Below, piece after piece: positions 12,889 to 24,280 of a stretch of 64,000 nt of DNA. Source of the stretch: Hyphodiscus hymeniophilus (lineage: Eukaryota; Ascomycota; Leotiomycetes; Helotiales; Hyphodiscaceae); the NCBI GenBank assembly GCA_016508695.1, contig VNKQ01000013.1, positions 434,001 through 498,000 on the forward strand. Reading direction: 5' to 3'. A model generated the notes under the pieces. That model was given only the letters and a program-made list of their open reading frames with translations, had not been told where the DNA came from and did not search any database. The position numbers and the translations under genes are program-made. Positions within the stretch are counted from its first letter, which is position 1. Every line of letters begins with the position of its first letter.

Positions 12889-14310
12889 TGCAGTAGACTT
12901 TCATAGGGCTCTCTCTCCTTTCAACCTGGATATGGCTTCGAAGAGCGGGAGATTTGCAATTGTGGCTGGCACGAAAGCAAGATGGGGAAGAGTGGGGTAT
13001 GCAACCGAGGAGTGGGAATAAGTAGCAACACTTTGCTTGTCTCGAAGTCCAAACAAAACCGTGCATAGATGGGTATAAGTAGATCAAGATATCTGGAGTG
13101 AGAGCTGTAGAGAATGCATAAGTCAAGAAGAAGAATATGACTTGACTAAATCTAAACAAGCGCATGGCCGGGCCGCCCGTTTGTCGTGGGCTGCATAGAT
13201 GATCCCCCATATCCCGTTGTGGAAATCCCCAACTTTTCTCCAACGGGTATAAAAATGATGACAGCAACCCCTGTACACTCCTAGCTAACCCATTACATTT
13301 GAGTCACCAACACTACTCGAAACATATCTCCAAGTCTTGAGCTGTCAATTTAAGTAAGTGAACCACATTGAGTGGACGCGAGCGGCGAGTCTCAGTCATA
13401 CGAGTTACAACAGACAAACGAAGAAGATAACTCTCCGCGCCTCAGGCAGAAGCCACTGACGATTGGCGGTGGACCAAGTCCGTTTGGAGATGGCAGTTGG
13501 AGATGAGTGGGGAGGCTACACTTCCGCGGCACGCTGCCCAGCCTGCCAAGCCAAGGGCCGTGCCACATAGCCGGCATGAAGATTGCCGATTTTGCGCGTG
13601 GCCGAAGACCTATCAACACCCCAATGGAAAACATATACTTTTGTGCATTGGGAAATAGTTGAGAGGAGCACAAGACCCTATGGACCAGGCTCCGGCCTGG
13701 TAATCAGCCTCCTTTTTTTTTACACTGTCATTTGTGATATATAATTAATGGCGGACATGAAATGGACACATGGCAGAGATTAATTGCTGACTGCACTTAT
13801 GCGAGTGTTGACAGATCAAGTATCTCGTCCGGGCTCCCTCTTCTTGCAAACGAGGACATCTTTTCTGATTGATCAGTCCGGTCAGGTAGGGTCCCGGTCG
13901 TGACTCGGCTCCCAGGACCATTTCCAAGGATCGTAGCACAACAGGAGGAAGACATGTGGTTCTATGGTGCACCCTGAGCATCTTCTGACCTTTGTACCGG
14001 GGCTGCGGGCCAGAAGGGCACATGGTGGGTGCTTGTGCCTACATGTTTCGAATAGATATGGAGAAACTGTGGGTTACCTCGACGAGAAGAAATTTGATGC
14101 TTCGGAAAGGGCATCAACTCCCTGTTTGAGTGTGATTGTATTGCGATTATGGCAAATGATAAATCGGTTTCATAACAGTGACCAAAATCTTATTCATTTG
14201 CTAAGGGAATGGTCTACCAGAAACAGACTCTGAACATAGGTTCGGCATTAATGAGACTTCTCCCTTCGTAAGTCCAACAAAGATACCCGATCACATTTTT
14301 TCGGTCTTGG
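12889..14310. other. Transporter promoter and intergenic region
   Basis: The part next to 12888 is the transporter promoter. The remainder (about 13300-14300) has no convincing gene. Short open frames on either strand lack recognisable protein features. There is a T-run near 13710. The 3' end of the next minus-strand gene begins at 14311. Confidence 0.5.
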
Positions 14311-15817
14311 TCATTTGTCCCGCCGGATAACACTTGGTATACCGTCAATGCTGTTCAAAGCCCGCTCTCGTTCTTTAGCACTATCGAGGAAAGCCTCCCA
14401 CCTCATTTTTTCATCCACGCGTAATTGACCCGGGAAAAATATATCAAGCATGCTTCGTCCCACGAAAGGATATCTATCCTCAAGCTTGAACAGTGTATCC
14501 ATCACCTTGACCTCTCCGATGACTTCCCTGAACACCTGCGGAATTCCATACGCTTCGGGCTTACGCCAAGTCAGAGCGGCGTAAATGTTTTGGAAAATGC
14601 CAATGGCGCATACAGCAAACAGATACCAGGTGTTCTGTCTGATGCCGGTGGCAGTGATGAGCAGGGTAATCCAAAGAGCGGCCAGAATGGTAATCTGAAG
14701 CTGACTGCGGACAGTCATCTGTGCACCCCTTCCGACACATAGGTCTTCGAGATCGAGCCCCCTTCCGCAGCCCAGAATGAGGATCGCAAACTGACTGCCA
14801 TTCCCTTCGGTGAGAAGCATCTTCTTCTCGCTTCCAGTTCGACATGCCCATTTTTCCTTCCGCCATTGTGTGAGGCTGCAGGTCGTAAAGGAGAGCATGG
14901 TTCCTGAAGCTGTGATTACAAACACACTCCAGTCACCGAAAATGGCCAGTGGAATGGCTGCGATCCCCAGTTGGATGACACTGACACCAAAGCTGGCGTA
15001 GTAGAGTGTATCGCGGCCTGAAGAGCCTATCAACGGCGGACCAGCCTCATACACCGCCACGCACAGTCCCGTCCGATTCGGCTTCGTCAAGTCCTTGCCT
15101 GAGCCTGGCGAGCGGCTCTCCGCCTTCCCTTGCTCGATCCGCCACCTCTGGTCAATGATGGATCGGATGCATTCTCTCACATGAGGGTCCATCCACCTAT
15201 TGAAGTCCCTCAGGATGCGTCCAAGGACCCAACCAGTGTTGTCTCTGGAGAAACCAGATTTCCCGTTGGTAACGAGGCACTTGGTGTCCGCTTCTGGTAC
15301 GAGGCTGTTGCCCGCGAGGGCCGACAGTGCGGACTTCACAGCGAAGACGACCCATCCTAGAAAGTACAGATCAGATTTGCAGTCACAAAGGACAAAATAT
15401 GCCTATCTGAGTCGGGAACGATATCCTGAAGTGCAGCCTCATTCAGCAACTATATATAACGATAACTGATGCAGACCAATGGAGAAATCAACCGGGACTA
15501 AGCTGCTGCCAGCGAGTTGGGCAACTGCTTTCGCCACCATCTCGCCCCCATCGCCACCTAGGATGAGGAGCGCGGTGAAGATATCACCTGGCTAGAGAGC
15601 TCGTTGTTAGGGACCGTCAGATCGAACTTTCTGCGGAACAAGCCGGGGAATAGGGCTGGCATCATGAAAAGTACGTCGCGAGGATGCTGACCCGTCAAGC
15701 CAAACGGGACCTGTAATGAAGCTTTAGTTGTCGATGGACTCAAACGTTGGATCCGATATGGATGTTGTGATTGAAGGTAAGGTGAGTAACTGGTATTTGT
15801 TCGAGTAAGAACGACAT
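14311..15817 (-). CDS. Fungal multi-pass membrane protein, function unknown
   Basis: Two exons are well supported on the minus strand: 15587-15477 (GDIFTALLILGGDGGEMVAK...VPVDFSIG) and 15356-14311 (WVVFAVKSALSALAG... to the stop). They are joined by a 120-bp intron. The N-terminus is less sure. A 19-base exon (15710-15692, VPFGLTG) and a first exon from an ATG at 15817 (MSFLLEQIP) would complete the frame, but the first donor (GTTACT) is weak. The protein has at least two pairs of hydrophobic helices (FGVSVIQLGIAAIPLAIF; ILAALWITLLITATGI with WYLFAVCAIGIFQNIYAAL) separated by a hydrophilic loop. I recall this layout from fungal proteins of unknown function. It ends about 0.5 kb from the transposon at 16.3 kb. 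Confidence 0.7.
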
Positions 15818-16284
15818 CTGCTTTTACCTCGCCCTTGACCGTCTAGGCCCTGGACTGACCATACTGTATACAGTATGTGTGCTGTGTTGTTGTATGGTGG
15901 CGGATGGTGGCCATTGATAGCTCGGCTACAGATGCATGTGTTGTACAGCCATTTCTATCCGCATCCACACATATTGCCGGGGGTCAAGGAAGGAGCGACG
16001 GTACCAGGCTCTTACTTGTACTTATTTCAGCATCGTACATCTTAGACAATCAAGCCTCATCAACATCAACTTGTTGTACCCCAACAATCCACACTATTGG
16101 ATGATGTGTGCAACGAACGAGCGCAAAGCTCGAGAGCTCAATGAGCTCGTTAGAATTGGTGTTGATATTCAAGTATGAAATGTTGCATATGATCATTCCG
16201 ATTAAGCTGTTCTCGACAAAATTTTCTTTTACCTAGTGTGGCATATCTGTCGTGTGTCCGAATTTCTGAAAGGGAGACGCAAGG
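15818..16284. other. Short intergenic stretch before the transposon
   Basis: The part nearest 15817 should be the promoter of the membrane-protein gene. No gene or repeat is seen. The transposon's target duplication starts at 16285. Confidence 0.5.
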
Positions 16285-16403
16285 AAGATTTAGGGATGAG
16301 CTATTTCAACTCCAATGGCGGCTATTTCAACTCTTAGGGGGTACACCCACCGTGCACCTAGAAAGGTACGTGCCTAGAGATACTTTCTCTACTAAAACAC
16401 AGC

Positions 16404-16429
16404 GGGTTAGGGTTAGTGGTTAGGGTTAG
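16404..16429 (+). repeat. Telomere-like TTAGGG stretch
   Basis: GGGTTAGGGTTAG, a spacer GTG, then GTTAGGGTTAG-like sequence lies inside the small DNA transposon, exactly where the Copia element inserted. It is far too short to be a telomere and is probably a chance or element-derived feature; the related copy near 57 kb has a similar GGGTAGGGTTAG. Confidence 0.7.
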
Positions 16430-16620
16430 TATTGGAATATGGGATTCCTTTTACCCGCATGGACCTCCCTAATCGGGCTTAGCGCGTCATATAATCGTGA
16501 CCGGCGAAAAACTTTAAGCTTAACTCGTTCTTCTCACTAAACTACTATTTAATTAATTTAACTTAATTACTTAGTACTATTCCTAATATAATACTTCTAC
16601 TTAAATTGTAACTTCTAATA
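16430..16620 (+). repeat. Left long terminal repeat of the Copia element
   Basis: 191 bp, starting TATTGGAATATGGG and ending AACTTCTAATA. Aligned by eye without gaps to the right repeat at 21671-21861, it differs at about 20 positions, and every difference is a transition. Confidence 0.92.
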
Positions 16621-16637
16621 GGTTATAAGCCCGGTAG
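16621..16637 (+). other. Primer-binding site of the Copia element
   Basis: GGTTATAAGCCCGG follows the left LTR immediately. It is complementary to the anticodon-loop region of initiator-methionine tRNA (GGGCTCATAACC) apart from one G-to-A change, as in Copia elements primed by a half tRNA. The single change is what RIP would produce. Confidence 0.7.
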
Positions 16638-17079
16638 TATATTACTAAGGGTTTTTAGTACTAATTTTATTAATTATTTGGAGCGAGTTGCGAGAGTAAC
16701 TATAATTCTAATAATACTCGATTTCTAGTAAAACGCGTTACGGGAGTAATAGTAATTCTATTAATTTTATTATTAATTATAAATAAGTAATAATAACGAC
16801 GAGGTAAATAATTTAAGGTTATTTTAGACACTAGAAGCTACTCTTATAAGAAATTAAAGTAGCCTATACAATTAGATACTTATACTTCTATTATATATTA
16901 TACTTGTATATTTTTACTCGAGTATTATAAACTCGAATTCCTCGAACCTTACGATTCCTAATCCTCTTAAATCGATTATTATAATAATAGGCGGCGACTC
17001 CCTTACGATTTCGAGTTAATTAAAGCTAAAAGGCTCTATTAACTATAGCGACTAGCGATAAGCTATAAAAGTAGCTATA

Positions 17080-20000
17080 AAAGGTAATAGCCTTAATAAA
17101 TAACTATAAAAAAAGGCGAAAGTACTAGAGTTTATTAATAAAGATAATAATAATATAGACTAAGACAAATTAAAGGTTTACTTAAATAAAAAGGCTAGAG
17201 ACGGAAAAATAAAGCTTTTAATTATAAATAGTATTCTTATAGACTATTCTTTTACTATTAAAGGTCTTATAACTAGACTCGCGATATAAGAAGCCCTTAA
17301 ATACTAATATTAAAGTATTAGCAAAGTATTACTTTAAAGCTATATTAAAAACTATTATCGAATTAATTTTGACTAATATAGAGATATTACTAAATACCGC
17401 GCCGCTTTTAATAACTCTAAAAGCCGACTTAAGTCTCTAAAGAAGACTAATATTAAGGATTAGTATTTTATTATATACGTAATAAGTTTATCGAAAGAGT
17501 ACCCTAAATAAGCTTAATAATAATATACTATACTTAAGTTAATAATCCCTCTTACGCTAAAAGTAATTATAAAAGATCTAATCGACGAATCTCGTGTCAA
17601 ATTAGTAACTAAGACTACTATATATAGTAGTAAACCTTACTTAAAGGATAAGAAGAAACCCTTCGATTAGAAGAAGAGTAATAAGAAAGAGCTAAAGTAT
17701 AAGTATTATAACTCGAATAGTTACGACTAGAATTATTATAATAACTATAACAAGAAGGCTTGTAGGGAATAGGAAAAGAAGACTAATAGGAAGTAGTATA
17801 TATAAACTACTAATAATAAGTATATAAAGAAAGAAGTCAAAATAGCGGAATTTAAGAAGAAGGAACTTATAGATAAGAACTCTAACTTCTCCCTTATAAC
17901 TTATATCGAGGAAGCCGATTTCTATAATATTAATTAACTTAATCTTAACGAAGAAGCCTTTTTTATACTAAGAGTAAATAGTATTATATACGCAAACGAT
18001 TTCCTTATAAACTCTAGCGTATTAGTTTATATTACCTTCGATTAAAATCGATTTGAAAACGACTTTATAATAGTTAGTCTCTTCTTTATAATTCGTACGA
18101 TAGGGGGTATAATACGTCCTATAGGACGCGGAATAATTATATTGTGTTATTCCCTTCCCGATAGTATAACTAGTATTCTTATACTTAAAGATACTCTATA
18201 TATACTTAATAATAGTATTAATCTCTTCTCTAGTAAGAAATTACTAAATTTGGGCGGTGTAATTTGTAACGACGATTTACTTAACTTATATAATATTATT
18301 TTTTATTAACTCGACGATTTGTTTATTATCGAGAAACCTCGAAACTACGTATTTCTTATAAACCTAGAAACCGTAAAGCCAAATATCGAATTATATTACT
18401 AACGTTTTACGTACTTAGGACTTACTAACGTACGCAATACCTTAAAGATTACTATAAGTATAGAATTTATAGAGAATTCGGACCCTATAGTTACTAAGGT
18501 TTATAAGGCTTATAAACTAGTAAAACCTTTACGTTAAACTTATAAGGGACCTTACGTATATAAAACTAAGGTAAGAAAGAAGATTTATATTAATATTATA
18601 AGAATTAAACCTAATAGTATTAATAGATAGTATTAGGCCGTAATTTATACTAATAACGCTAATACTATGCGATAGGTTTAAATTTATAAATATAAGGGCT
18701 AGGCGTTTAACGTAATTAAGTAAATTATTAAGTACTTTAACATATAGTATAATATTAATATTAGTAGCTTTCGAATCGATAGTAGTAAGGAATTTATAAT
18801 TAATTAAATTAAAGCCTTAACTTAACGTATTAGCGCTAATCTTAAGATTATTATTCTATATACTCTAGAGTAAGATTTTACCTCTAAACAATTAATTTGT
18901 ATACTTATAAAGAGAGTATATACTATTATAATTAAGATAGGAACCCCTAATTTCCTTTAGCCGAAAATCCTAAAAGTAATAATTATAATTACAAATCGTA
19001 TTATAATAAAGGCACTTAAAGGCATAACTTTATATTAAGCCTTTATAAATTAAATAAAGCCTAGTATTAATTACGTTCCCTTAGTCTCTTATTTTCGAGT
19101 ATTAAGTTATAAGGCCTATATATAAATTCCTATCTAAGATAAAACCCTTAGCCGGAAGATAGTTTCTCATACTAAAGTAGGGATTTTAATTAGTTATAAA
19201 AGGGAGTATATCTATCGAATTTATATCCTTATATATAAAGGCAATAAGATTATTAGATTTTCTAATATTAAATTTAATAAATTAGCGCCGGAATTAATAA
19301 TTCTAGTACCTCTTTTACTTTCTAACGTTATATTAAGATCTTATAATAATAGGGGTAAAAGTATTATATAAACTCTAGATATATAGGTTCTTATTATTAA
19401 AAAGACCTTATAATTACAAATTAATATTCCGGAGACTCTTAAATAATTAGTAATACTACTTGATTATAATTATAATATTAAACTACTAAAGAATAACGAT
19501 AAGTATAAGCTATTCTAATTATTAGACGACAATTAAACTACTATATTAGAGAGTAATACTAACGTTACTAACGCTACTAATAATAGTTTTACTACTATTA
19601 AGAAGGTTAAGAAGAAAAAGGTATATAAACAAAAGCTAGAGTTTAAGAGAATAACTCGATCGCGTATTATAAAGAGTAGTATATTCTATTCTTACGAAAT
19701 TGCCTTTAAATCAATTACTTTTATTACTCTTTCCGACGACCCTCAAACTATTAAAGAAGCCCTATTAGGACCTAATAAGGCGAACTAGCGCACCTTAATT
19801 AAGACCGAGTATACTAATTACGATAATAATAGTACTTAAGAAGTAATAAAGAGATCGGAGGTACCCCTAGGATATAGAGTACTAGGAAGTAAGCTAGTAT
19901 TCAAGACAAAGAGAGATAAGGACGGCTTTATTAAGAAGTATAAATTACAATACGTTTTATAAGGTTTCTATTAATAAGAAGGTATTAATTACAATTAAAC

Positions 20001-21340
20001 CTACGCCGGCATTTATAAGAATACCTCTTAAAAAATCCTTATTACGCTTATAATAATATTCGACCTAAATCTTAATTAAATAAATACTATTACAGCGTTT
20101 TTAAATAGTCAAATTAATAGTATAGTTTATAGGGAATTACTACCTAGTTATATACGCAATAAAGTATAACTTTTAAAAAAATAGATTTACAAATTACTTA
20201 AATCGATTTATAGTCTCAAATAATCGCTACGACTATAGTATAAGACTCTATATAAAGTTCTTAACAAAATAAGTTTTACTACGTTAATTTCTAATAATTA
20301 TATATATATTAATTCGATTATTAAGATAATCGTTAGTATATATATCGACGACTTTCTAATTACCTTAAAAGGTAATAAAGATCTAGCTAAATTTAAGGCT
20401 AATTTAGTTACCCATTTTAAGGTCGAAGACCTAAGTCTAATATAGTATTATTATAGTATTCGAATCGTTCGAGACTATACTAAATATATAATATACTTAA
20501 TATAAGACTCGTATATTAAAAAGGTTTTAAAGAGATTTGGTATAAAGAACTATAACCTAGTTAGTACTCTTATAAAGGTTAGTATTATAAAAGATATAAT
20601 ACTAAACTTATACTAAGCGATAAAGGAAGAGATTTACGAGTACTAATCTATTATTAGCTTAAAGATATTTTATATTACTCAAATAAGACTTAATATTGCG
20701 TTTATAATAGTAATACTTTGTTAATTCCTTATAAACCCGTTAAAACAATATATTATAGCAGCAAAGCAAATTCTATAATACCTTAAAGGCATTACGTACC
20801 TAGCTACTTGTTTTGGGGGTAATAAACCTAATACCAATAATATAAAGTTAATAGGTTATACCGATACTAATTTTACTAGTTATAAAGATACCTTTCGATT
20901 AATTTAAGGCACCTTATATACCTTTATAAGTAGTATTATTACGTCTTAATTAAAGAGACAGACTATTATTACGTAATTAACTCTCGAATTAGAATATATT
21001 ATATTGGCTTCTTATATTATATTAGTAACCTAGTTAAGATAGTTCTTTAAGGAGATTAATTAACTTAGCGATAATACTAAAAAGATTAAGATATTTTGCG
21101 ATAATTAAAGTATACTAGTACTTATAGAGAATCCGGAATTACACTCGAAAACCAAGTATATTATAATTAAATACTATTATACTCGATAAGAGATTTAACT
21201 TAATAATATTAACGTTTAGTATATTAATACTAAGAAGATAAAGGCAAACGGTCTTATAAAGGCTCTACTTGCCGTAACTTACGCTAAATTCCTATAATAA
21301 TTAAACCTAATTGCGTACGAATTCTAAGAATAAGGAAATA
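17080..21340 (+). pseudogene. Remnant gag-pol of the Copia element
   Basis: The polyprotein is destroyed by stop codons throughout but parts can still be aligned by eye. Near 17690-17760 an eroded zinc-knuckle-like stretch has Tyr where Cys is expected. At 19861-19960 the sequence reads as the start of a Copia reverse transcriptase (PLGYRVLGSKLVFKTKRDKD, then GF.KKYK). The catalytic motif YIDDFL is at 20341-20358. The RNase H part keeps GYTDTNFTSYKD near 20860 and a TLELEYI-like stretch near 20980-21000, where TxxEAEY is usual. The integrase should lie between about 17900 and 19500 but I could not place its catalytic residues. The outer limits given are approximate. No protein can be made from it. 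Confidence 0.75.
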
Positions 21341-21657
21341 AGAATAAAAATCGATTAATTTTGCGAAAATATTAATATAATATTATTTAACAAGTTATAG
21401 TTCTTATAAGTACTTAAATTAATACTTATATTCTTATTAGATATCGTTATATTTTAGTACTAATACTATTCTTATATTTTGATATTACATTCGATATAGT
21501 TTAGATTGTCAATAGACCTTATTTTTTATGCTATTTATTATACCCAACTAGTACCCAATTTCTAGGGGTATATAGGAAATTTAGAGGAGAATCTAATAAC
21601 TATAAAGAATACTAATATCTTATATAAATTAGCCTATTTCTTATACCCGCGGGTATT

Positions 21658-21670
21658 AGGAATAGGAGTG
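21658..21670 (+). other. Polypurine tract of the Copia element
   Basis: AGGAATAGGAGTG lies directly before the right LTR. It is mostly purine and in the expected place for priming plus-strand synthesis. Confidence 0.6.
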
Positions 21671-21861
21671 TATTAGAATATAGGATTCCTTTTACCCATA
21701 TAGACCTTCCTAATCGGGCTTAGCGCGTTATATAATTGTGACTAGCGAAGAACCTTAAGCTTAACTCGTTCTTCCTACTAAACTACTATTCAATTAATTT
21801 AACTTAATTACTTAGTGCTATTCCTAATACAATACTTCTACTTGAATCGTAACTTCCAATA
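21671..21861 (+). repeat. Right long terminal repeat of the Copia element
   Basis: 191 bp, starting TATTAGAATATAGG and ending AACTTCCAATA, followed by the GTTAG target duplication. See the left repeat for the comparison. Confidence 0.92.
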
Positions 21862-22204
21862 GTTAGTTTCCGGGGGTTAAGGGGGGGGTGAGAGCCACCC
21901 GCATAGGGATATCTTTTTTATTTATATTATTTCTTATGATTATATTTGGTTATATTTTAAGTAGAATATTAAAGGTAGTTATAGTAGTTTTGATATTCCC
22001 GCATAGGCGCAAACTTACTACGCGTACTACAGTGTGTATAACTAGTAGGGACTAGTGGAGTTGAAATAGCCGGCATTGGAGTTGAAATAGCTCATCCCAA
22101 GATTTACTGCGTTGCTAACGAAGGTGATGGTCGACTAAGCAAGTGGGTGCTTCCATCTACATATGATGTTCATATTCTTCCGAGCCATTGTCCCCATCAA
22201 GAAC

Positions 22205-24280
22205 CTATGTGGAAATATCGAAGTTGACCGTGTCCATAGACAATTCTGTCAAGGTCCGGATGTCCACCTTCAGAGAGATTATGCTCTTCGAGCCTTCAAC
22301 AAATATCTCCTTATCTTCCGGAATGTCCCAATTGCTACTTTCTCCATATTGCACGACACCCGCTCTTCCAATGACTTGGTAGAGCTCAGTGCCATCTTGC
22401 GGGAAATATCTCAAGACTGCAGCAGTACTGGAGTTCCAAAACTGGCAGATCAAGTCTCCCACTCCAGCACCAGGAGGTACTATTCCTAACACAAAATCTG
22501 TTCCAAGAAACAAGCGTCCTCCGTTCTGCTGGTGAGTTTGTGGCTTTATATTATAGTCCTTTATGTTGCGGGTGGGTATGCCAGTCGGGTCCTCGAGAAT
22601 ACGCATCAAACGTTCATTTTTTCCCCTGATTCTCTTCAATTCCGCCTCGTTCGGAAATTTCGAGGTGAGATCAGCGGCCCATTTTTTCTTGGCATGAAAG
22701 GAGGCAAGTATTTCGTCGCTCAATGGTCCTATGTAATCTACGTGGCCAACAATGGTCCCTCGGATAGGAATGTCGGGTATTAAGTGACTGGCGTCTCCAG
22801 GATCCTTGGCTTTCCAAGTCTCCAACCTCTCCACAGTTGTCGAGTGCCAGAACATTGTATATTCGGTCTTCGACCGCATATCTAGGATGGAAAGCCAGTC
22901 ACCGATAGCAATCCAGGAATGGACCACAGGGTAAAATATCATGTAAAGTACCAGGTGGGCCAGAATTCCAGAGCCTTTGTCGTCTTTACCGCAATCGTCG
23001 CGGTTAGCTTTTTCACATTCCAAGCGTTCTACAATTTCCCGTTCCTTATCTCGTGCTATAGATTTTGCTGCTTCTACGACATACCACTCAGTCCATAATT
23101 TGTGCGAGCTCATAAACCTATCAGGCACGGTGTGCTTGGCTTTCTTTGGCAACCTTCCAGATTCGCGAGACAGCAGTCGTCGTACCATTGCGCTCAAATA
23201 GACCATCTGGACATGTTTCTCAGTTGATTCCAAGGCTGAGCTGCTTTGAAATTTTATCACATCTTGGTACAATTCAAACGATGACTTGCTGTAGTTGACG
23301 CTTATCTCTCCAAAATGGTCATTAGCCAGGCCAAGGAAAGCATAGACCTTGTCGTGAATGACGGAGCAAAAAGAGTCTCGAAATGTATTCAGGAGGTGGC
23401 TGAGAGCGTATGTCTTCCCATCTTTATATCGTGACTCACGTAATCGCCCGAGTTCGAGGATGTGGTGCACCCGCGGATGTGATCGATTCTGCTCTTGATA
23501 CCACATAATTAAGGCGAGGAAATTGTCCCAGGGAAGTGACTTATTTCCAAAATGGACTATGAGGTCTTTGGCCATTCCTATTTCCTGAATAATCCATGTA
23601 CGCTTCCAATATTCCTCGCTGGTAAGTCGTTGCATCAATGTTTCCAGTATTTTCCAGCATGGGTCCCAGGCGAGATTGTCGTACTTTGAATCACGTAAGA
23701 GGCCAGTAGAAGAAAACGCTCGAAGGTCACAAGTAGAGCTGTACTCGAGATCTGGACCAAGCCAGATAATCACGTGTTCTGCCCTGGCGTAGATATGAGC
23801 CATGATGGGAATCTGTTGGCTTTTGTCTTCGATGCTGCTCTGGTCTATGCATACTGCATCGATCCAAAGAGTAAGAGGACGGGTCTTGTGACGAAGATGA
23901 TAAAGTGATGTCCAAAGGTTCTTGCCCACTTCTGTCTGAAACCCATTGATAACAATGTATCTGGTGTCTCCTGGGGTTCCCCATGTGTATGATAACGCGC
24001 TGTACAAAGGTCGTTGAGCAAAAGTAGTGGCGTATAGATCGCATCTAATGAGATCTCGTCCTGTCCCGGGTTGGAGAGTCAGTAGCCGAAGACCGTCACT
24101 TGTTTCGTTGTCAATTGGGAGGTAAGTTAATGGAGAGTCGGTTCGTGGAGGAGGACCGGGCTCGATGCCCATCCAAATAGCATTGCAAATACCTATGAAT
24201 GCAAGTAATATTCCAAGGTTGATAATGCCCCCGCAAAAGGCTTTCCACGATTGCCGCTCCTGTCTTGTTCTGCCTGGCAT
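22205..24280 (-). CDS. HET-domain protein with N-terminal membrane segment
   Basis: A single uninterrupted frame of 691 residues from the ATG at 24280; an earlier in-frame TTG at 24298 is not needed. A hydrophobic segment (about residues 17-38, GGIINLGILLAFIGICNAIW) suggests membrane anchoring. The HET domain begins at YSALSYTWG (93-101), with LWIDAVCIDQ at 138-147 and the following ARAEHVIIWLGPD stretch. The C-terminal part (FVLGIVPPGAGVGDLICQFW, then LRYFP) matches the tail often seen in this family. HET domains are found in heterokaryon-incompatibility proteins, which trigger growth arrest or cell death on non-self recognition, but most family members have no tested role. The gene ends only about 100 bp from the transposon. 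It is divergent from the glutathione transferase gene. Confidence 0.92.
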   Translation of the reverse strand: MPGRTRQERQSWKAFCGGIINLGILLAFIGICNAIWMGIEPGPPPRTDSPLTYLPIDNETSDGLRLLTLQPGTGRDLIRCDLYATTFAQRPLYSALSYTWGTPGDTRYIVINGFQTEVGKNLWTSLYHLRHKTRPLTLWIDAVCIDQSSIEDKSQQIPIMAHIYARAEHVIIWLGPDLEYSSTCDLRAFSSTGLLRDSKYDNLAWDPCWKILETLMQRLTSEEYWKRTWIIQEIGMAKDLIVHFGNKSLPWDNFLALIMWYQEQNRSHPRVHHILELGRLRESRYKDGKTYALSHLLNTFRDSFCSVIHDKVYAFLGLANDHFGEISVNYSKSSFELYQDVIKFQSSSALESTEKHVQMVYLSAMVRRLLSRESGRLPKKAKHTVPDRFMSSHKLWTEWYVVEAAKSIARDKEREIVERLECEKANRDDCGKDDKGSGILAHLVLYMIFYPVVHSWIAIGDWLSILDMRSKTEYTMFWHSTTVERLETWKAKDPGDASHLIPDIPIRGTIVGHVDYIGPLSDEILASFHAKKKWAADLTSKFPNEAELKRIRGKNERLMRILEDPTGIPTRNIKDYNIKPQTHQQNGGRLFLGTDFVLGIVPPGAGVGDLICQFWNSSTAAVLRYFPQDGTELYQVIGRAGVVQYGESSNWDIPEDKEIFVEGSKSIISLKVDIRTLTELSMDTVNFDIST

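Larger units (their letters stand above)
16425..21866 (+). mobile_element. Copia-type LTR retrotransposon, complete but RIP-degraded
   Basis: The element is 16430-21861 (5432 bp), flanked by the 5-bp target duplication GTTAG at 16425-16429 and 21862-21866. The two 191-bp LTRs begin TATT(G/A)GAAT and end TTC(C/T)AATA, so their termini are inverted complements. The orientation is plus: the primer-binding site follows the left LTR, and the remnants run capsid, then polymerase, then RNase H. Placing reverse transcriptase well downstream of the middle, with RNase H last, fits the Copia order (integrase before reverse transcriptase). The interior is extremely AT-rich compared with the flanks, and no long frame survives. 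It is nested inside the small DNA transposon and is therefore the younger of the two insertions. Confidence 0.93.
16285..22106. mobile_element. Inverted-repeat DNA transposon (MITE-like), split by a Copia insertion
   Basis: The element runs 16293-22098 and is flanked by a perfect 8-bp target duplication, AAGATTTA, at 16285-16292 and 22099-22106. Its ends are 41-bp inverted repeats beginning GGGATGAGCTATTTCAACT, with one mismatch (position 26). Each end contains the motif GCTATTTCAACT twice, 21 bp apart. Removing the Copia element and its 5-bp duplication leaves about 369 bp with no open frame, so this is a non-autonomous copy. An 8-bp duplication fits hAT-like elements, but the long repeat is unusual for hAT, so I leave the superfamily open. 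A related copy lies at 56469-57015. The GGGGTACACC motif just inside the left end is shared by both. Confidence 0.88.

Noticed and set aside
14810..15469. Plus-strand frames over the membrane-protein gene
   Set aside because: Antisense to exons that have consistent splice phases and hydrophobic helices.
16404..16429. True chromosome end
   Set aside because: Only a few degenerate TTAGGG units, inside a transposon and with genes on both sides.
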